Shown: positions 10,044-22,400 of the stretch, in pieces
Layout: the number at the start of each line of letters is the position of its first letter
Position numbering within the stretch: the stretch's first letter is position 1
DNA from: Saccoglossus kowalevskii
Taxonomy: Eukaryota; Hemichordata; Enteropneusta; Harrimaniidae
DNA length: 46,763 nucleotides
Reading direction: 5' to 3'
Assembly (NCBI RefSeq): GCF_000003605.2
Contig: NW_003120923.1
Coordinates: 571,510 to 618,272 of the forward strand
The notes under the pieces: model-generated
Told to the model about the DNA's origin: nothing
Databases searched by the model: none
The model's input: the letters and a program-made list of their open reading frames with translations, nothing else
Position numbers and translations under genes: made by a program

Positions 10044-11600
10044 TTAGTCTTTCTCTACATAGAAACCACCCAGAGTTATGCATTTCTCCCATCGTTTGAT
10101 GCAGCTCTGGACACCGTTTTTGTAGAATACCCCAGGTTGGTCCTCCAACCACGTCATAACTTCAGAAATCAAGGCTGCGCATATGGGAAACGCTTTCCTT
10201 TCAAAAACAACTTCATGGCTGGGAAGAGATGAAAGTCAGAGGGTGCAAGGTCAGGAGAGTAAGGGGGATGGGGGAGGATTTTATAGCCACACGCCCACGC
10301 TTCCGATCTGGCGACATGCGAGTTGTGGACCGGGGTGTAGTCCTGCAGGAGGAGGATACCTTTGCTTATCTTGCCCCGCCTCTTGATTTTGATAGCTTCC
10401 TTTAATTTCATCAAAAGTGAAGCGTAATAGGCTACTGTAATTGTGGCATCTTTTGCCAGGAAATCTGTCATCACTACTCCGTTCTGGTCTCAGAAGACTG
10501 TGAGCATGGCCTTGTCAGCGGAGGGCTGCATCCTTGCCTTCTCAATGTACATGCGTCCATTGGGCGAGTTATTGCGACGTCACGGCGTAAAATANNNNNN
10601 NNNNNNNNNNNNNNNNNNNNNNNNNNNNNNNNNNNNNNNNNNNNNNNNNNNNNNNNNNNNNNNNNNNNNNNNNNNNNNNNNNNNNNNNNNNNNNNNNNNN
10701 NNNNNNNNNNNNNNNNNNNNNNNNNNNNNNNNNNNNNNNNNNNNNNNNNNNNNNNNNNNNNNNNNNNNNNNNNNNNNNNNNNNNNNNNNNNNNNNNNNNN
10801 NNNNNNNNNNNNNNNNNNNNNNNNNNNNNNNNNNNNNNNNNNNNNNNNNNNNNNNNNNNNNNNNNNNNNNNNNNNNNNNNNNNNNNNNNNNNNNNNNNNN
10901 NNNNNNNNNNNNNNNNNNNNNNNNNNNNNNNNNNNNNNNNNNNNNNNNNNNNNNNNNNNNNNNNNNNNNNNNNNNNNNNNNNNNNNNNNNNNNNNNNNNN
11001 NNNNNNNNNNNNNNNNNNNNNNNNNNNNNNNNNNNNNNNNNNNNNNNNNNNNNNNNNNNNNNNNNNNNNNNNNNNNNNNNNNNNNNNNNNNNNNNNNNNN
11101 NNNNNNNNNNNNNNNNNNNNNNNNNNNNNNNNNNNNNNNNNNNNNNNNNNNNNNNNNNNNNNNNNNNNNNNNNNNNNNNNNNCTTGGCGCATCTCTAAAT
11201 TCATCCTCGATCACTCAACGCGTTCTGGCGTTCTGGAAAGGTGTGAGCAACCTGGGAATCCATCTGGCAGATCTTATGCATATGCAAATGGTCATGAATG
11301 ATAGTTTCCACAGACCCTGTACTAATCTTGACCTCTTATGTTATTTGACGAACAGTAATGCGTCGATCTTCCAAAATGGCTGCCTCAACTTGACGGACAG
11401 ATGCCTCATCAATGGCAGAAGAGCGACGACCAGGTCTAGGAGCTGTTTCCACAGACTTCCGGCCATGTTTGAATTCACGATGCCAGCATTTTACAAGGTC
11501 ATAAGTTTCTTTCATTTCATCAAAAGTCTCCTTTGGAGTGCGTCCTTTCAAATACAGAAACTGGATCACTATGCGACACTAAACTGGCTCTATTTCACAC
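10044..11600 (-). pseudogene. Mariner transposase pseudogene
   Basis: The N-terminal DNA-binding part is visible at 11569-11336 (IQFLYLKGRTPKETFDEM, HREFKHG, AAILEDRRITVRQI). After the Ns comes the catalytic core, with LTVF-stop-DQNGVV where the family has a Trp. It continues with LLQDYTPVHNSHVA and HPPYSPDLAPSDFHLFPAMK, which hold the second and third catalytic Asp. The C-terminus (GVFYKNGVQSCIKRWEKC, then GGFYVEKD and TAA at 10046-10044) is in a different frame. At least three lesions are seen: a TAG close upstream of the N-terminal block, a TGA in the catalytic core, and a frameshift near 10172. A further frame change occurs between 11336 and 11183. It cannot encode an active enzyme. Confidence 0.9.
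10595..11182. other. Assembly gap (588 Ns) inside the mariner
   Basis: This run of N lies within the transposase. ORFs reported across it are artefacts. Confidence 1.
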
Positions 11601-11761
11601 CTGACTTAGTTCAAACACCTGTAAATCAGAAACCACAACTAGTTCAGAGCTGTTTTTGCAACATAACCTATAAAGATGTAAATCATTACACATGCAAAAT
11701 TTCATCTAGATAATACAACTGGAAGTGGGTCAGGGGCATTACTTATAGAACGCCCCTCGTA

Positions 11762-13400
11762 TATTTTTTCTGTCTGTTTTCAAAAACAATTTTCAAATTG
11801 ATTTATCATGTTTCATTGACAACAAGTAACATATCTTCGGAATATATCCTGATTAAAAAGTGCAAACATTTGCAGGAATAATTTGAAATTCAAAATTACA
11901 GGAAACACAACTGAATCCGATTCCTGCAGTTCAGAAAATGTACTGCTTAGAAGACCCGCAGTTTAATGCATGTTTAAACCGTAATTAGTTCAGCTGGAAA
12001 CGAATGATATGGGTGCTACGTTAAGACCAAGACAGAACACTGGTTCATATACCCCATTTTTTTGAAAAAAAAAATAATTTACAAAAATTTAGTTTTTCCT
12101 AGAAAATTATATACCTCTAACAATCAAATGAACTCGATAAATTCAAATCACCAATTCATTCCAAAGTATAAATGAACAATAGTGTACATTTACATTTTTT
12201 ACCATAAATGCGTTTACAACAAAGGAGTGCATCGGTGCCGTTTTTCTACCAGGTCTACAAGGCTCTTGAAGATTATTATGGCTGGCCCTAGTAAACACAA
12301 GAAAAATAATTTCTCCTTTGTTCATCACTACGATACATCATTTTGTAAATGAGTTTTGTTTCGTTAATTTTGTACGTTTTTATTACGCATATAATGAACA
12401 AAACACATGACTCTAGTAATTGCATTTCTGATGTAAACACTCTCTTCTCAACTATTCACCGATGTTGACACGGGCAGTAACTCTTTTGAAAACTATTTTC
12501 TCCTGTACGTGATATCATTAGGCTTGCATATGTTCAGTGTTGACTATACGTTTTATTTTAAAGGGCGGTGGTCGTCGAGCAGCTCGTGTTGGAATTTCAT
12601 GTAAATAAACAATGTATTTTACACGCGTTGTATACGTCGCTATGAGTCCCATATCGAACAGGACGCGGGACAACAATTATCGCCCTTTGAATACATTTGT
12701 GGTCAACGTTCCAAATCGATATATATATTTGTTGAATGAAACATAACCACTGATTTGATTGTTTTATACAACTTCCGAATACAGATCTACGGGTGGGTAT
12801 GTTATTTCTACTTCCGTGATGCCGCCCCATAGCGAAGTAGGTCGTGTGTATTGTTATCTGTAGCTCTGTGACTAATTTGTAAAAGAATATTGCGCTGTAT
12901 GATAAATTTAAAAACACCACGTGTCGTCAGTGAATACTTACGCACTTGAACTGTTCATCGAGTATGTTTGATAATGCTAATCAAGATCTATTCATGATGT
13001 TGCCTTTCACCTAAAAATATTCTTTGAAGCAAAAAATACCCATGCGCTGTTATATTCAATAATGAAATAGGGGAAGATGTGACATTGCTGTGCCCATGTG
13101 GTGACAGTGTACAAAGTAATGCAAACAATAAATGAGTGAGTGGGTGAGTGAATGACCTTTAGTAAACGAGCTTGAAGAGATTTGGTAAAATTTTAATCAA
13201 GTCATATAATAATAATGCAGGTTTTAGAAATGTGTCTTTTAGATAATGTAATTGTGTAGTGAAATATGACTAGACTACTGTAAAACTATTACAACGTAAG
13301 TAAATTAATTAATTTGTTATTTAATTAGCCTTTTACTTTCTCATCGAGTTTTTACTCCTTGGCAACATATTAGTTATTTAATAAATATATAATTAATAAT
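11762..13400. other. Intergenic DNA, no gene recognised
   Basis: This is AT-rich sequence with short ORFs lacking family signatures. A short degenerate GTGA repeat (about 13132-13155) follows a short GC-mixed stretch. Confidence 0.4.
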
Positions 13401-13419
13401 TGCGTTTGCGCATAGCTCC

Positions 13420-13584
13420 TTAGCACGGTGAAAAACGTTAGCCCGTGCTGAAAAAACGTGCGCGACTTCTTAGCAGGGACTAAGAAACTCTAGATACGGG
13501 CTAGATCAGATCCGTTTTTAAGACCCGGTCCAGATCATTAGCACGGGGTAACAAAGTGTGCGCGAACGCTCAGCTAGGGCTAAG
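13420..13584. repeat. Cluster of TTAGC-CGGG-CTAA semi-palindromes
   Basis: Six related motifs occur in 165 bp: TTAGCACGG (13420), TTAGCCCGTGCTGA (13438), TTAGCAGGGACTAAG (13470), CTAGATACGGGCTAG (13490), TTAGCACGGGGTAA (13538) and CTCAGCTAGGGCTAAG (13569). Two GTGCGCGA blocks lie between them (about 13458 and 13558). The island is GC-rich inside AT-rich DNA. Confidence 0.55.
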
Positions 13585-14039
13585 CACCCAAAACGCCATT
13601 GTATGTTCATTTGAAAAAAAATCCTTTTATATTCAGAACTATTCATTTCGGTATGCCACTTGGAACATGACAACCAACGTGAACACATTTTGGGATATTG
13701 TTTTCGAGAACAATAAATTGAAAACGAGATTCGATCCTGCGATCTCCACTTTCCGAATTTGGTTTTGTATTGCTTTATATACTTTTTTGTGAACTATCAT
13801 GTATACCTTCCTGGTTACTGTACTGAGTAATCATAATTAAGGACTGAATATTTGTATATTCTTACCTAGTTTTGGTGTTCCTGCTAAGTGCCGTTTTCTC
13901 CTGTAAGTGAACTAAATTGGGTCGAGCCCTTACTTGATGTAGCCTAAAAAGGACTATCCCCCAATTTATCACAAGACACGAAGTCATACATTTGTCACAT
14001 TATCGTTTTGTTTTACGATCACACTAACTTAAATTGTGG

Positions 14040-14515
14040 ATAGTTGTGGTCCTAATTGCATCCACGAAGGCATTGTCTGGTGCAGCCTGCTAGCTGTTTT
14101 AACCATTAATTAATTAATTAATTAATTAATTAATTGAAGAGTATTATCAAATGTAACTCCAAGGTTGCGTACAGCCGTGACTGGCCCAATAACTGTAAAA
14201 TTAACATGGATACTGCTGACAGGGCTAGGAGTATGGTCAGATTTATATCGAATGAGCAAAACTTCAGTTTTTCCATCGTTGTAGCTTGTTGAGTGTTATC
14301 CACTTCTTGATGTCATGTAGACAATTTTCTATTTGTGTAACTGCATTTGAAGTGTTGACTCTGGTGAATGCTATATACAGTTGATTGTCATTGGCATATT
14401 GGTGAAATTAAAGATTATGTTGACAAACAATTTGACCGAGTGGAGCTATGTATAGTGAGAATAACGCTCACATTCTAACATAGTTACGATACAGCACGCT
14501 CTGTCCAGAAAATGT
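14040..14515 (-). pseudogene. Non-LTR retrotransposon reverse transcriptase fragment (CR1/L2-like), dead
   Basis: On the minus strand GQSVL, then ALFSLYIAPLGQIV, stop, then FHQYANDNQLYIAFTRV align with the palm of LINE reverse transcriptases, which read LFSLYTSPLG...FHxYADDTQLY. After a frameshift the thumb region GKTEVLLIRYKS and AVRNLGVTFDNTL follows, ending near a TTAA microsatellite. The catalytic YADD box reads YAND. Stops, frameshifts and that substitution mean it is long dead. Only part of the ORF is present and no 3' tail is clear. The clade is inferred from the GKTE..LLI and RNLGV blocks. Confidence 0.85.
14104..14136. repeat. (TTAA)n microsatellite
   Basis: About eight tandem TTAA units interrupt the LINE remnant just after its RNLGVTFDN block. 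Confidence 0.95.
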
Positions 14516-16329
14516 TAACGTGTTCAGACACAATTTAAAGACTCACAAATTTAAGACATAAAATAGATATATACGTATCATCTGCAAATTGCTTTGATAT
14601 GCTGAATATAACCATGGCAACCCTACAAACATATTGTAGTTAAACAAGAGCAGCATACAGATTTACGAACTGTACACAATTGAACACAATATAAATAACT
14701 AAGATTCAGGGTTTAATAACTTGTCCATATCAAACCGTAGTATGTGTTTATTCCACTTCTTTGGCAGCGATAGAGTAAATTATTTATTATTTATTTTTAT
14801 TATATAAATATCATAAAATTATCATCTCCGTATTTCTGAATAATCAATGGTTTTTACTTTAATGGTGACCATACCACGAATTAAAAGCAAGTCTTAGCTA
14901 ATAACGTAAAGCCACGTGTCCTCATTATTATACATATAATATGGATGTCCGTCAGCGAGATAATTTATGTAAGTATTATAAGTATGTAATATATGTATAG
15001 GATTGTGACGATGGAAATTTCAGAATAGTAAACAATTATTAACTGCAATGGATAGGAGGTATATGAAGATTTGCTTCTCCTCCATGTGGCCAATTCTTCA
15101 TCGAGGCCCATATACACAAAATATTATTGTTAATAATTGTTTTATCATTTGAATTCGGGAGCTTACTTGTCCCTGGTCTCAGCAGCATACACCAAAGCGA
15201 TAAGTTTCAAACGGACTTCGACCGTTATTAATTCATCAAAGAAAAAAGAGAGAAAGTTGCATAATTCCTGCGAAGGACAGCAATACGGAAGAGAATTATG
15301 CGTTGCTATGCGACGGAAGCTGAACTTTGAATATTGTACTGAAGGTCGTAGGCTTGAATCCCGACTTGGATTTTTTCACATAGTATTGATTTGATGTTAA
15401 TGATTGATGTTTGTTTCATTCCTTCTCCTCTAATTCAGATACTCACTCTATCTGCATCCATTCTCTGGATCCATCTTTGCTTAATAATTTTGTTTGAGTA
15501 TAGTATTAGTAACATTGAACATTAGCCATGCTGTGTGAGACATACTTATTATAATTGCGTATTGTTTCAAGACCATGTATCATGATTACTTCGTTCTTTA
15601 CTCGTATCCATACTTTATTGGAATGTGTAAACCTGCCAGGCATATTCTAATTCGATCTAAGCGTATATTTACTTTAGTTTTGAAAATCCTTTGTTTAGAT
15701 TATGGATTAATTACTCACTAGATTTTTCAAGTAGGCTTTTCATACTAATTCATTAATATTCCTCGGACTAATAGTATACTTTTAGGTTACACTTCATCAG
15801 CATCATTTGCTTCTTTGTTGCGATTGAAATAAAGCGACTTTACGTTTGTAGATTTGTGTGTTCGTAGCTTTATTTTTATAAAAAAAAAACTTCCACCGCT
15901 TTGACCCAAGGGTAAAGTAAAATAAATCAGAGCGATTCTGCAACAAATAAAAGCAGATAATAAAAACGTAAAACATTATTGTAAAACGCATTTCGATATT
16001 TGTTTCCCAGTTTTTCATTTTCCATATATTAAATATTCATTTCATATTATAACATATTGCTTAATATATTTGAATAAAAATAACCTAATACATGTTTTAT
16101 ATAAGATAAATAACATAGCATAATTTCAACATAATATATAATGACTCTCAGATAAATAGCATACTGTTATTGCAGACATTATCTATTATTCGGCTAATGA
16201 TGTAATTGATTAATATCAATCGTGAAATGTACACAGGAGAGACTTCAAAACTACATTAATAATTTAAATATACATATTCTTTGATAAGAAACTAGATGAA
16301 ATGTTATTTCGGAATAAAAACCGTGTACG
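14516..16329. other. 3' flank of the receptor cyclase; no gene recognised
   Basis: This is AT-rich DNA downstream of the cyclase stop at 16330. A minus-strand AATAAA lies at 15874-15869, about 455 nt past the stop, and is a possible polyadenylation signal. Short ORFs have no recognisable content. Confidence 0.4.
15285..15370 (+). repeat. tRNA-derived SINE relic (weak)
   Basis: The block GAACTTTGAATAT...GGTCGTAGGCTTGAATCCC resembles a tRNA anticodon arm followed by a B-box (GGTTCGAATCC with changes). The upstream half is too worn to fold. It is not a functional tRNA gene. Confidence 0.35.
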
Positions 16330-16437
16330 CTACTTGAAATCATGTTCCACTAAACCTGCGGCTTTTGTCATGTCAGGCATCGTGAACGATTTATCGGTAC
16401 GTCCTCTCAACCAATATGCCATAATGGGTTGTTTTCC
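16330..16437 (-). other. Cyclase C-terminal exon (residues 1025-1059)
   Basis: [18 protein letters not shown] contains the usual YWL-G end of the catalytic domain, followed by a short 22-residue tail ending VEHDFK and TAG at 16332-16330. The acceptor is TCTTTACAG. The tail is short, so no extra regulatory domain is present. Confidence 0.93.
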
Positions 16438-19400
16438 CTGTAAAGACAAGTAGGAATAACTGAAAATTAAAACCAGACAACGTAAAAATGTTGTGAATAG
16501 TTTCAGATCGCTATTACGTAATGTTCCATGTCAGCTTGAGGAGGTCCGCGCAATATTTTGCCGTATGATCGAAACCCGCGTCTAATCAGAATAGGCCTGG
16601 AAGGGACTGGGATAGAATTACTGTGCATGTTATTAATTTCCTTTATTACTTTTTAGTTATATTATTTCATGGGATGCTGCTTGTATTTCTGTCAGATTTG
16701 TTTTACTTAGATGCTATAAACGGCAAGCGTATTTGTTATCAAACTTTGGGGATAATTTGCACATTTGGCGGAGGATAATGCGATATAGTTTTCTGTAAAT
16801 TCCGTGAATTTTTTCTCTGTGAAGATTATTTCTCCTCAAAATCAATTCCGACCTTCCAGTTAACAATCTCTCACCCACATGTTTTTTGATGTTGGAAAAA
16901 GTTGGAAATAAAACTGGAAAAAAACAATTGTAAAAAATGTAAACAAAAGCCTTTCTACCTTGACGGTTATTTCTCCCCGCTCATCTAAAACAAAGTTTCC
17001 CATCTGACGCAATAATGACGCTGTAGTACTGCTAATATTGATCCGAAGTGCTAGAAGAAATTTTAAAACTATGATGAATAAATTGATGTCTATGTGACAT
17101 ATAATTTTATCAAGTGTGTTGCATTGTTTTCCTTTAATAGATCTACGTACCCAGTCCACTGGATTCCATTCGCGATGCTGTATTCACGGTATCTCCAAAC
17201 AGACAATATCTCGGCATTTTCAGCCCAACAACTCCGGCAACAACAGGTCCTACATCGATAAAACACATATATTGAGAATGTTGGATTTAAACGTTTTTCA
17301 ACATTATTCTAATAATGAAAAGTATAAGTTCATACGCGATTCGTAATCTTGTTTTACTTAAACACGTAATATATGAAGTACAAACACACTCAGTCTGAAT
17401 CAAACTTGTATAGCCACTCAAGAAGAATATGTGTGCACGAACCAGTAATCGAACCCACAAAATGTGACACATTTAGGAAATCCGTACGAACTAATTTGCG
17501 ATGCAATTAATATCTATAGCCAAACACACGTAAACTTTGCACGGGAGTATTACAAATGCCAACAAGTGGATGGCAAATACATTATCTAATCAATCATTTT
17601 GTTGAAACTAAGAATTACAATCCTTTATGTAGCTTTTATTTGGCATTATAAATGAATATTATTTACAGAAAACATCATTACCTGTGTGAATACCAATGCG
17701 CAGCTGTAGTTGTTTTCCAGGAATGTGTCTGATTTTGAAAGTAACCAACGAGCTAAGTAACTCTAAAGCCATTGTAGCAATCTCCCCCGCGTGAAGATGG
17801 CCATTCTTTTCAGGTAGACCCGATGCGCACATATACGCATCGCCTATTGTCTCAACCTGCAAAGTTGATATATATTCAAACAATATCTTCTCCAGTGTAT
17901 ATTGTCGTTACGGCTGCGCAGTCAAAGTGACCATAAAGAAAGTTCATCTTGTATATAGATGAGTACATTAACATTAAATATATATATCTTATGAGGGGTA
18001 AGTTGGGTGACATTACTTTCTACTATACAGGTGCACAAAGATATATCATATGAGGGAGTTACAATAAACCTGCTCTCAATTATCGCAACTACCAATTGTG
18101 CAATTCAGAATGCCATCACAAATTACATTAAATACTGATTACATTGGGAAACATATCTGATATCTATGATAATAAAGTTTACGTGGCACCACATTTATTA
18201 GGATGGGAAATATGCTGTTACTTTTTTTCTTTGAGACTGATAACAAAACATGATATCATACCTTGTAAACATCGTAATTGTCGATGATGTCATCAAAAGT
18301 ACTGTAAAGGTCATTCAAAAGATCTATAACCTGCAAAAGAATGATGCATGACGTCATCAACACGATTATATTATGTAGAGCAGTGAGATAAATATCCGTA
18401 TAATAACTGTAGTCTGGATAAATTTCTACAATATATGTTCTTAAAAGATAGCGGTCGTCGGACCGCATCATGTTCGGTACAAAATACATTGTTGACATGG
18501 ATTGCAAACACGTGCTGCGAGACGACCACCAACCTTTAGATTAAACTATGACTTATATACTTACTTGCATAGGGGTGCTTTCTGCCGATAGTTTTGTGAA
18601 ACCTACAATATCGCTGAAATAAACGGTCACTTCGTCATACGACTCTGCAGTAACGGCCTCGCCAGATTTCAGCTGTTCGGCAACAGATCTAGAAACATTA
18701 TATAATACCACTATTTTCGATTGATATGAGGTTATTACGAGATTACCTCAAAGTAAGCCCGAAGACAGTACAGCTGGAGTGCGCAGAGATCGATGGGCGG
18801 CGTACTGTCTGAGTGCATACTTTGAGGTATTCTCGTAATAATCTTATTATTATACATCTTGTCCTTTCAAGGATACATCATGGGAATGCCGAAATCCAAA
18901 AAGTTTAGAAAAGAATTAATGAACTTTCTTGTGTGGAGTCCGGTCAATCCCTGATTTACTCATATGGTAGGACGAAAATTCCCTGTAAAATACCGTAAAA
19001 TTACGGCACGCCGTAACGTATGGCGTTACGGTGGCGGATGTATAATTATAACCAATATTATGCGATTTCATATATTGTTTATTGTAAATTTTGCAGAATA
19101 CGGTCATTTCATTGCATACATTATCCCAGAGTACCTCATGTGAAATGACTTGTTTTCATGTATACCGATTTAACTAGGCTGTGTATTGTACTTGTCAGTT
19201 TTTATGTTCTTGTTGATTGTTGCCGGTAGTTTAATTTTGTTTTGTTCTTAAATTTGTTCATTTCCCTATGCGACTTCTGTTAACAGATATTTCGTTGGCT
19301 ATGTACAGAATATTTATGTTACGGTCACTGTTCTCAGTCGTATAAATTTACCTAATGTACTATTATTGAAATTTTGATTGGACATTCTGTCCACTTCAGC

Positions 19401-22400
19401 TTTTGTGTTATGTACGTTATACAATTTCCGGGTTTTTAAATTTATCCAATTACGATTAACCTGAAAATACACAGATAACGTTACCTAGGCAACATGCGAT
19501 TAAGTAATTCATCCATTCTCTTTTTTTCTTCATAAAGTTGACTCGTTCTTTCTTCAACTACTTCTTCCAGTTGTTCTGTGTATTTTGCCATCATAGCTAT
19601 CATATTATCCACAATGTTAATAGTCCTACAAGTTTATTAAAATCAGTTTATTACAATTGCAGAATTTTAACACTACTCGAAAAATGGTACAATAAAAGAC
19701 TTTCCATAATTGCAGTATTGTCAAGCAAGAAGATATATCAATACTCTGCTAATGGTTTTCCAAAATTACCGGATATGAAAAAAGTCAGAAATATAAGTTA
19801 CTGTTAACAAAACAGCGAGTTTTATATAAAAAAAATCAGAAAGTCATTGCACCTTCGATAATAAGAATTACCAAACAAATTTACAAAGAATAAAAAACAT
19901 ATTTATTGATCAATATTAAAGTAATCAATATTAATGCTAAATTTCAATCCGTACATGAAATGTAGAGATGCAATAAAACTGTAAACACGAAAACACACTT
20001 TGGCAGTATTTATATTGTAATTTGAAACAGCTTTTAAAGAAGTTCGATCCGAATTAATTTTCTAAAAATTGTGCAATGCAATATAGTAGAAATAAAATAA
20101 TAAAATAATAATAGAATGAAAAGGTGAAATATAATTTTCAATACAGAGCCCCAGTACGTCTAATATCAAGAAACACAATGTGGTTTGGGAAATTGCCATT
20201 TGATTACACTATCAATTCATTACTGACATGTTCATTAAATTTGATGCATATGATTTTATTATTAATTATAATATTATTACCTCCCACCACTCATTTTATT
20301 CAAAGCTCGTCTAATGTTATCACAGTTAGGTCTTGCTGCAGGAGATTCCGCCCAACATGTTTTCATAAGTGCGTGCATTGCTGGCTTACACATGCTTGTA
20401 GGCATAAGAGGACGGAACACAGGATCTTTGCCTGCTTTAACGGCTTCTATAATATCTGTTGGTTAGGAAATACGTGTTATGGCATTTTGTAAAATAAAAT
20501 TAGATTGCTATATTTTGTAGGGAAGCACAATTGGTATTTACATGAGATAATGATGAATCGTCTAATATGTGAACTGGCGATTTGCAGGTTTCAAGTGCGT
20601 CAGTAAAGCAGCACGCTCGTTCGAAGTTTATGTATGGTGCGTGAGCATCGCCAACGAATCAAGTTTACCTGCTGATTTGTACGAAGCGACATTTCAGGAG
20701 TTCTCGCTACAACAAGTCAAACGTTCACCTGCAAACATTTGGTGGCATATGAAACGCATACTCAGAGGATTATTTGAGTTGTTTTATGACACGGAACTAC
20801 GAACAAGGACAGCACAAATGCGGATAATCATTGCGTATTGGGACAAAAATACCACGTGACACTGAAACCCGCAAATGGGCTATTAGAAAAGCTCATTTTG
20901 ATCTCTGATGAATTTAAAATTTGCATAAAGAGTTCATATTGAACCAAATTGTTATTATCCTAATTAACTTTATAATTAAAATATTGCAAGTGATGACAAT
21001 GAAAGTATGACTGAAATATTGCTAAATACGTCACAACATTGGTAACCAAAATAAGGAATGTATCAATATACTTAATGTTAACATATGTTTTAGTTAATAA
21101 AAATGCATTAAAATGCACTTGATATTAGGCTCAATTGGTGAAAAATGTGTATTAATGATGGTGAAAAATGTGTATTAATGATCACTTTTTCTTTTTTATT
21201 TATTTCGCTGAAGATACATTTGTAATTTCATCAATATTGCGTTAATTGAATGACATGCACTTAACTCATTTTTAATTTAATGTTAACATTGTATTACTAA
21301 CCTCTTGGTTCGTTGAAAGTGTGCATAGAAAATGGTCCCCCTCTAGTAGCAATTTCGCTCAATATAATACCGAACGAATACACATCGCCTTCCGGTGTGC
21401 CATAGTATCCTGGTGACGTGAATCGCAAATGCTCCGGAGCTGTCCAAAGTAGGCCTGATAAATTGAATTTCATATAATTGCAGTTATACTCATTCCCGTT
21501 AATCATTCACAATGTAAACACAGGGATGCAAAAACAAATACAAATCACTTTATTTTATTTGTATGTCTCGTATGAGTTATCGCCTTTTTTTATTTTCATT
21601 TTCATCAAAAATCATGACATTTGTAGAATTTGAATTCACACACAGCAAGCTATCGCGAAGCTCGTGCAATATGCCATTAGTGAAATCAATGCAATCGGAC
21701 GGTTGTTCGTTATAACGATTTTTTTTTACTCACGACTGTATTTCGCATATTCTCCTTCCTCTTCCTCAGCCTCCTCTCCGTCCTTGAATTCCCCCATTCC
21801 ATAATCAGTTAACTTGCAAACCCAGCGACTGTCAATCACGCAGTTAGACGACTTTAACCTTCCGTGTGACTTTAGTGTACTTCTGTGCAAGTATTGCATG
21901 CCCTGCGATGGAACAGCAGCACATTAATTAATGTGACATATCGGCAGATATTGATCGTCGTCAAAAATCACTTCCTATTGTCACAGTGAGTCGTTACATA
22001 ATTCCACGTTATCGACATTAAGTCTGATAATTGAAATGTCCCGAAGAACTGTATCGACATTATATAGCAGCTTTTAAGCACAGGACAAATTTCGAGTAGG
22101 AAAAATCGTAAGATATTCCATTCTCTAACAAATTGTTTAAACTTAAAGCATGTTTTTATGTTATTGGATCGAAGGCAACCCATCGAATACATAATACAGT
22201 AAACTAGTGTCAACTGTTCGTCGTTCATCTTTCTTCCCACGTAACTCTTTTGACGTGTAGCAAATATCCTGGTACGATTTGTTAAAAAAAAATGATAAAA
22301 ACTGAATATTTAATTTAGCTTATCTTGATGACCGCTGTGAGTTCATACACTCAACGTCCATTCAAGGAACACACTATGCGCGCCATGTGTGACATTGTAT

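Larger units (their letters stand above)
9975..11759. mobile_element. Mariner-family DNA transposon, internally gapped and inactive
   Basis: The terminal inverted repeats begin CGAGGGGCGTTCAATAAGTA at 9975 and, complemented, CGAGGGGCGTTCTATAAGTA at 11759. They stay similar for about 36 bp. Both ends are flanked by the TA target duplication of Tc1/mariner elements (9973-9974 and 11760-11761). The interior carries a minus-strand mariner transposase with helix-turn-helix and catalytic blocks. The assembly has 588 Ns at 10595-11182. If the gap estimate is right the element is about 1.8 kb, longer than the usual 1.3 kb mariner. Confidence 0.93.

Noticed and set aside
10443-11198. ORFs of 211-251 residues
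   Set aside because: They are mostly runs of X across 588 Ns, and the real content is the minus-strand mariner transposase.
11243-11713. Plus-strand 156-residue ORF
   Set aside because: It is antisense to the mariner transposase N-terminus and right end.
12597-12920. Minus-strand 107-residue ORF
   Set aside because: No domain, no splice context and skewed composition. It is treated as chance in AT-rich DNA.
17430-17480. GGTTCGATT on the minus strand as a tRNA B-box
   Set aside because: No A-box or cloverleaf partner is found at tRNA spacing.
20903-20930. CTGATGA as a hammerhead ribozyme core
   Set aside because: No GAAA or stem II follows at the needed spacing. The same is true near 6056 and 40225.
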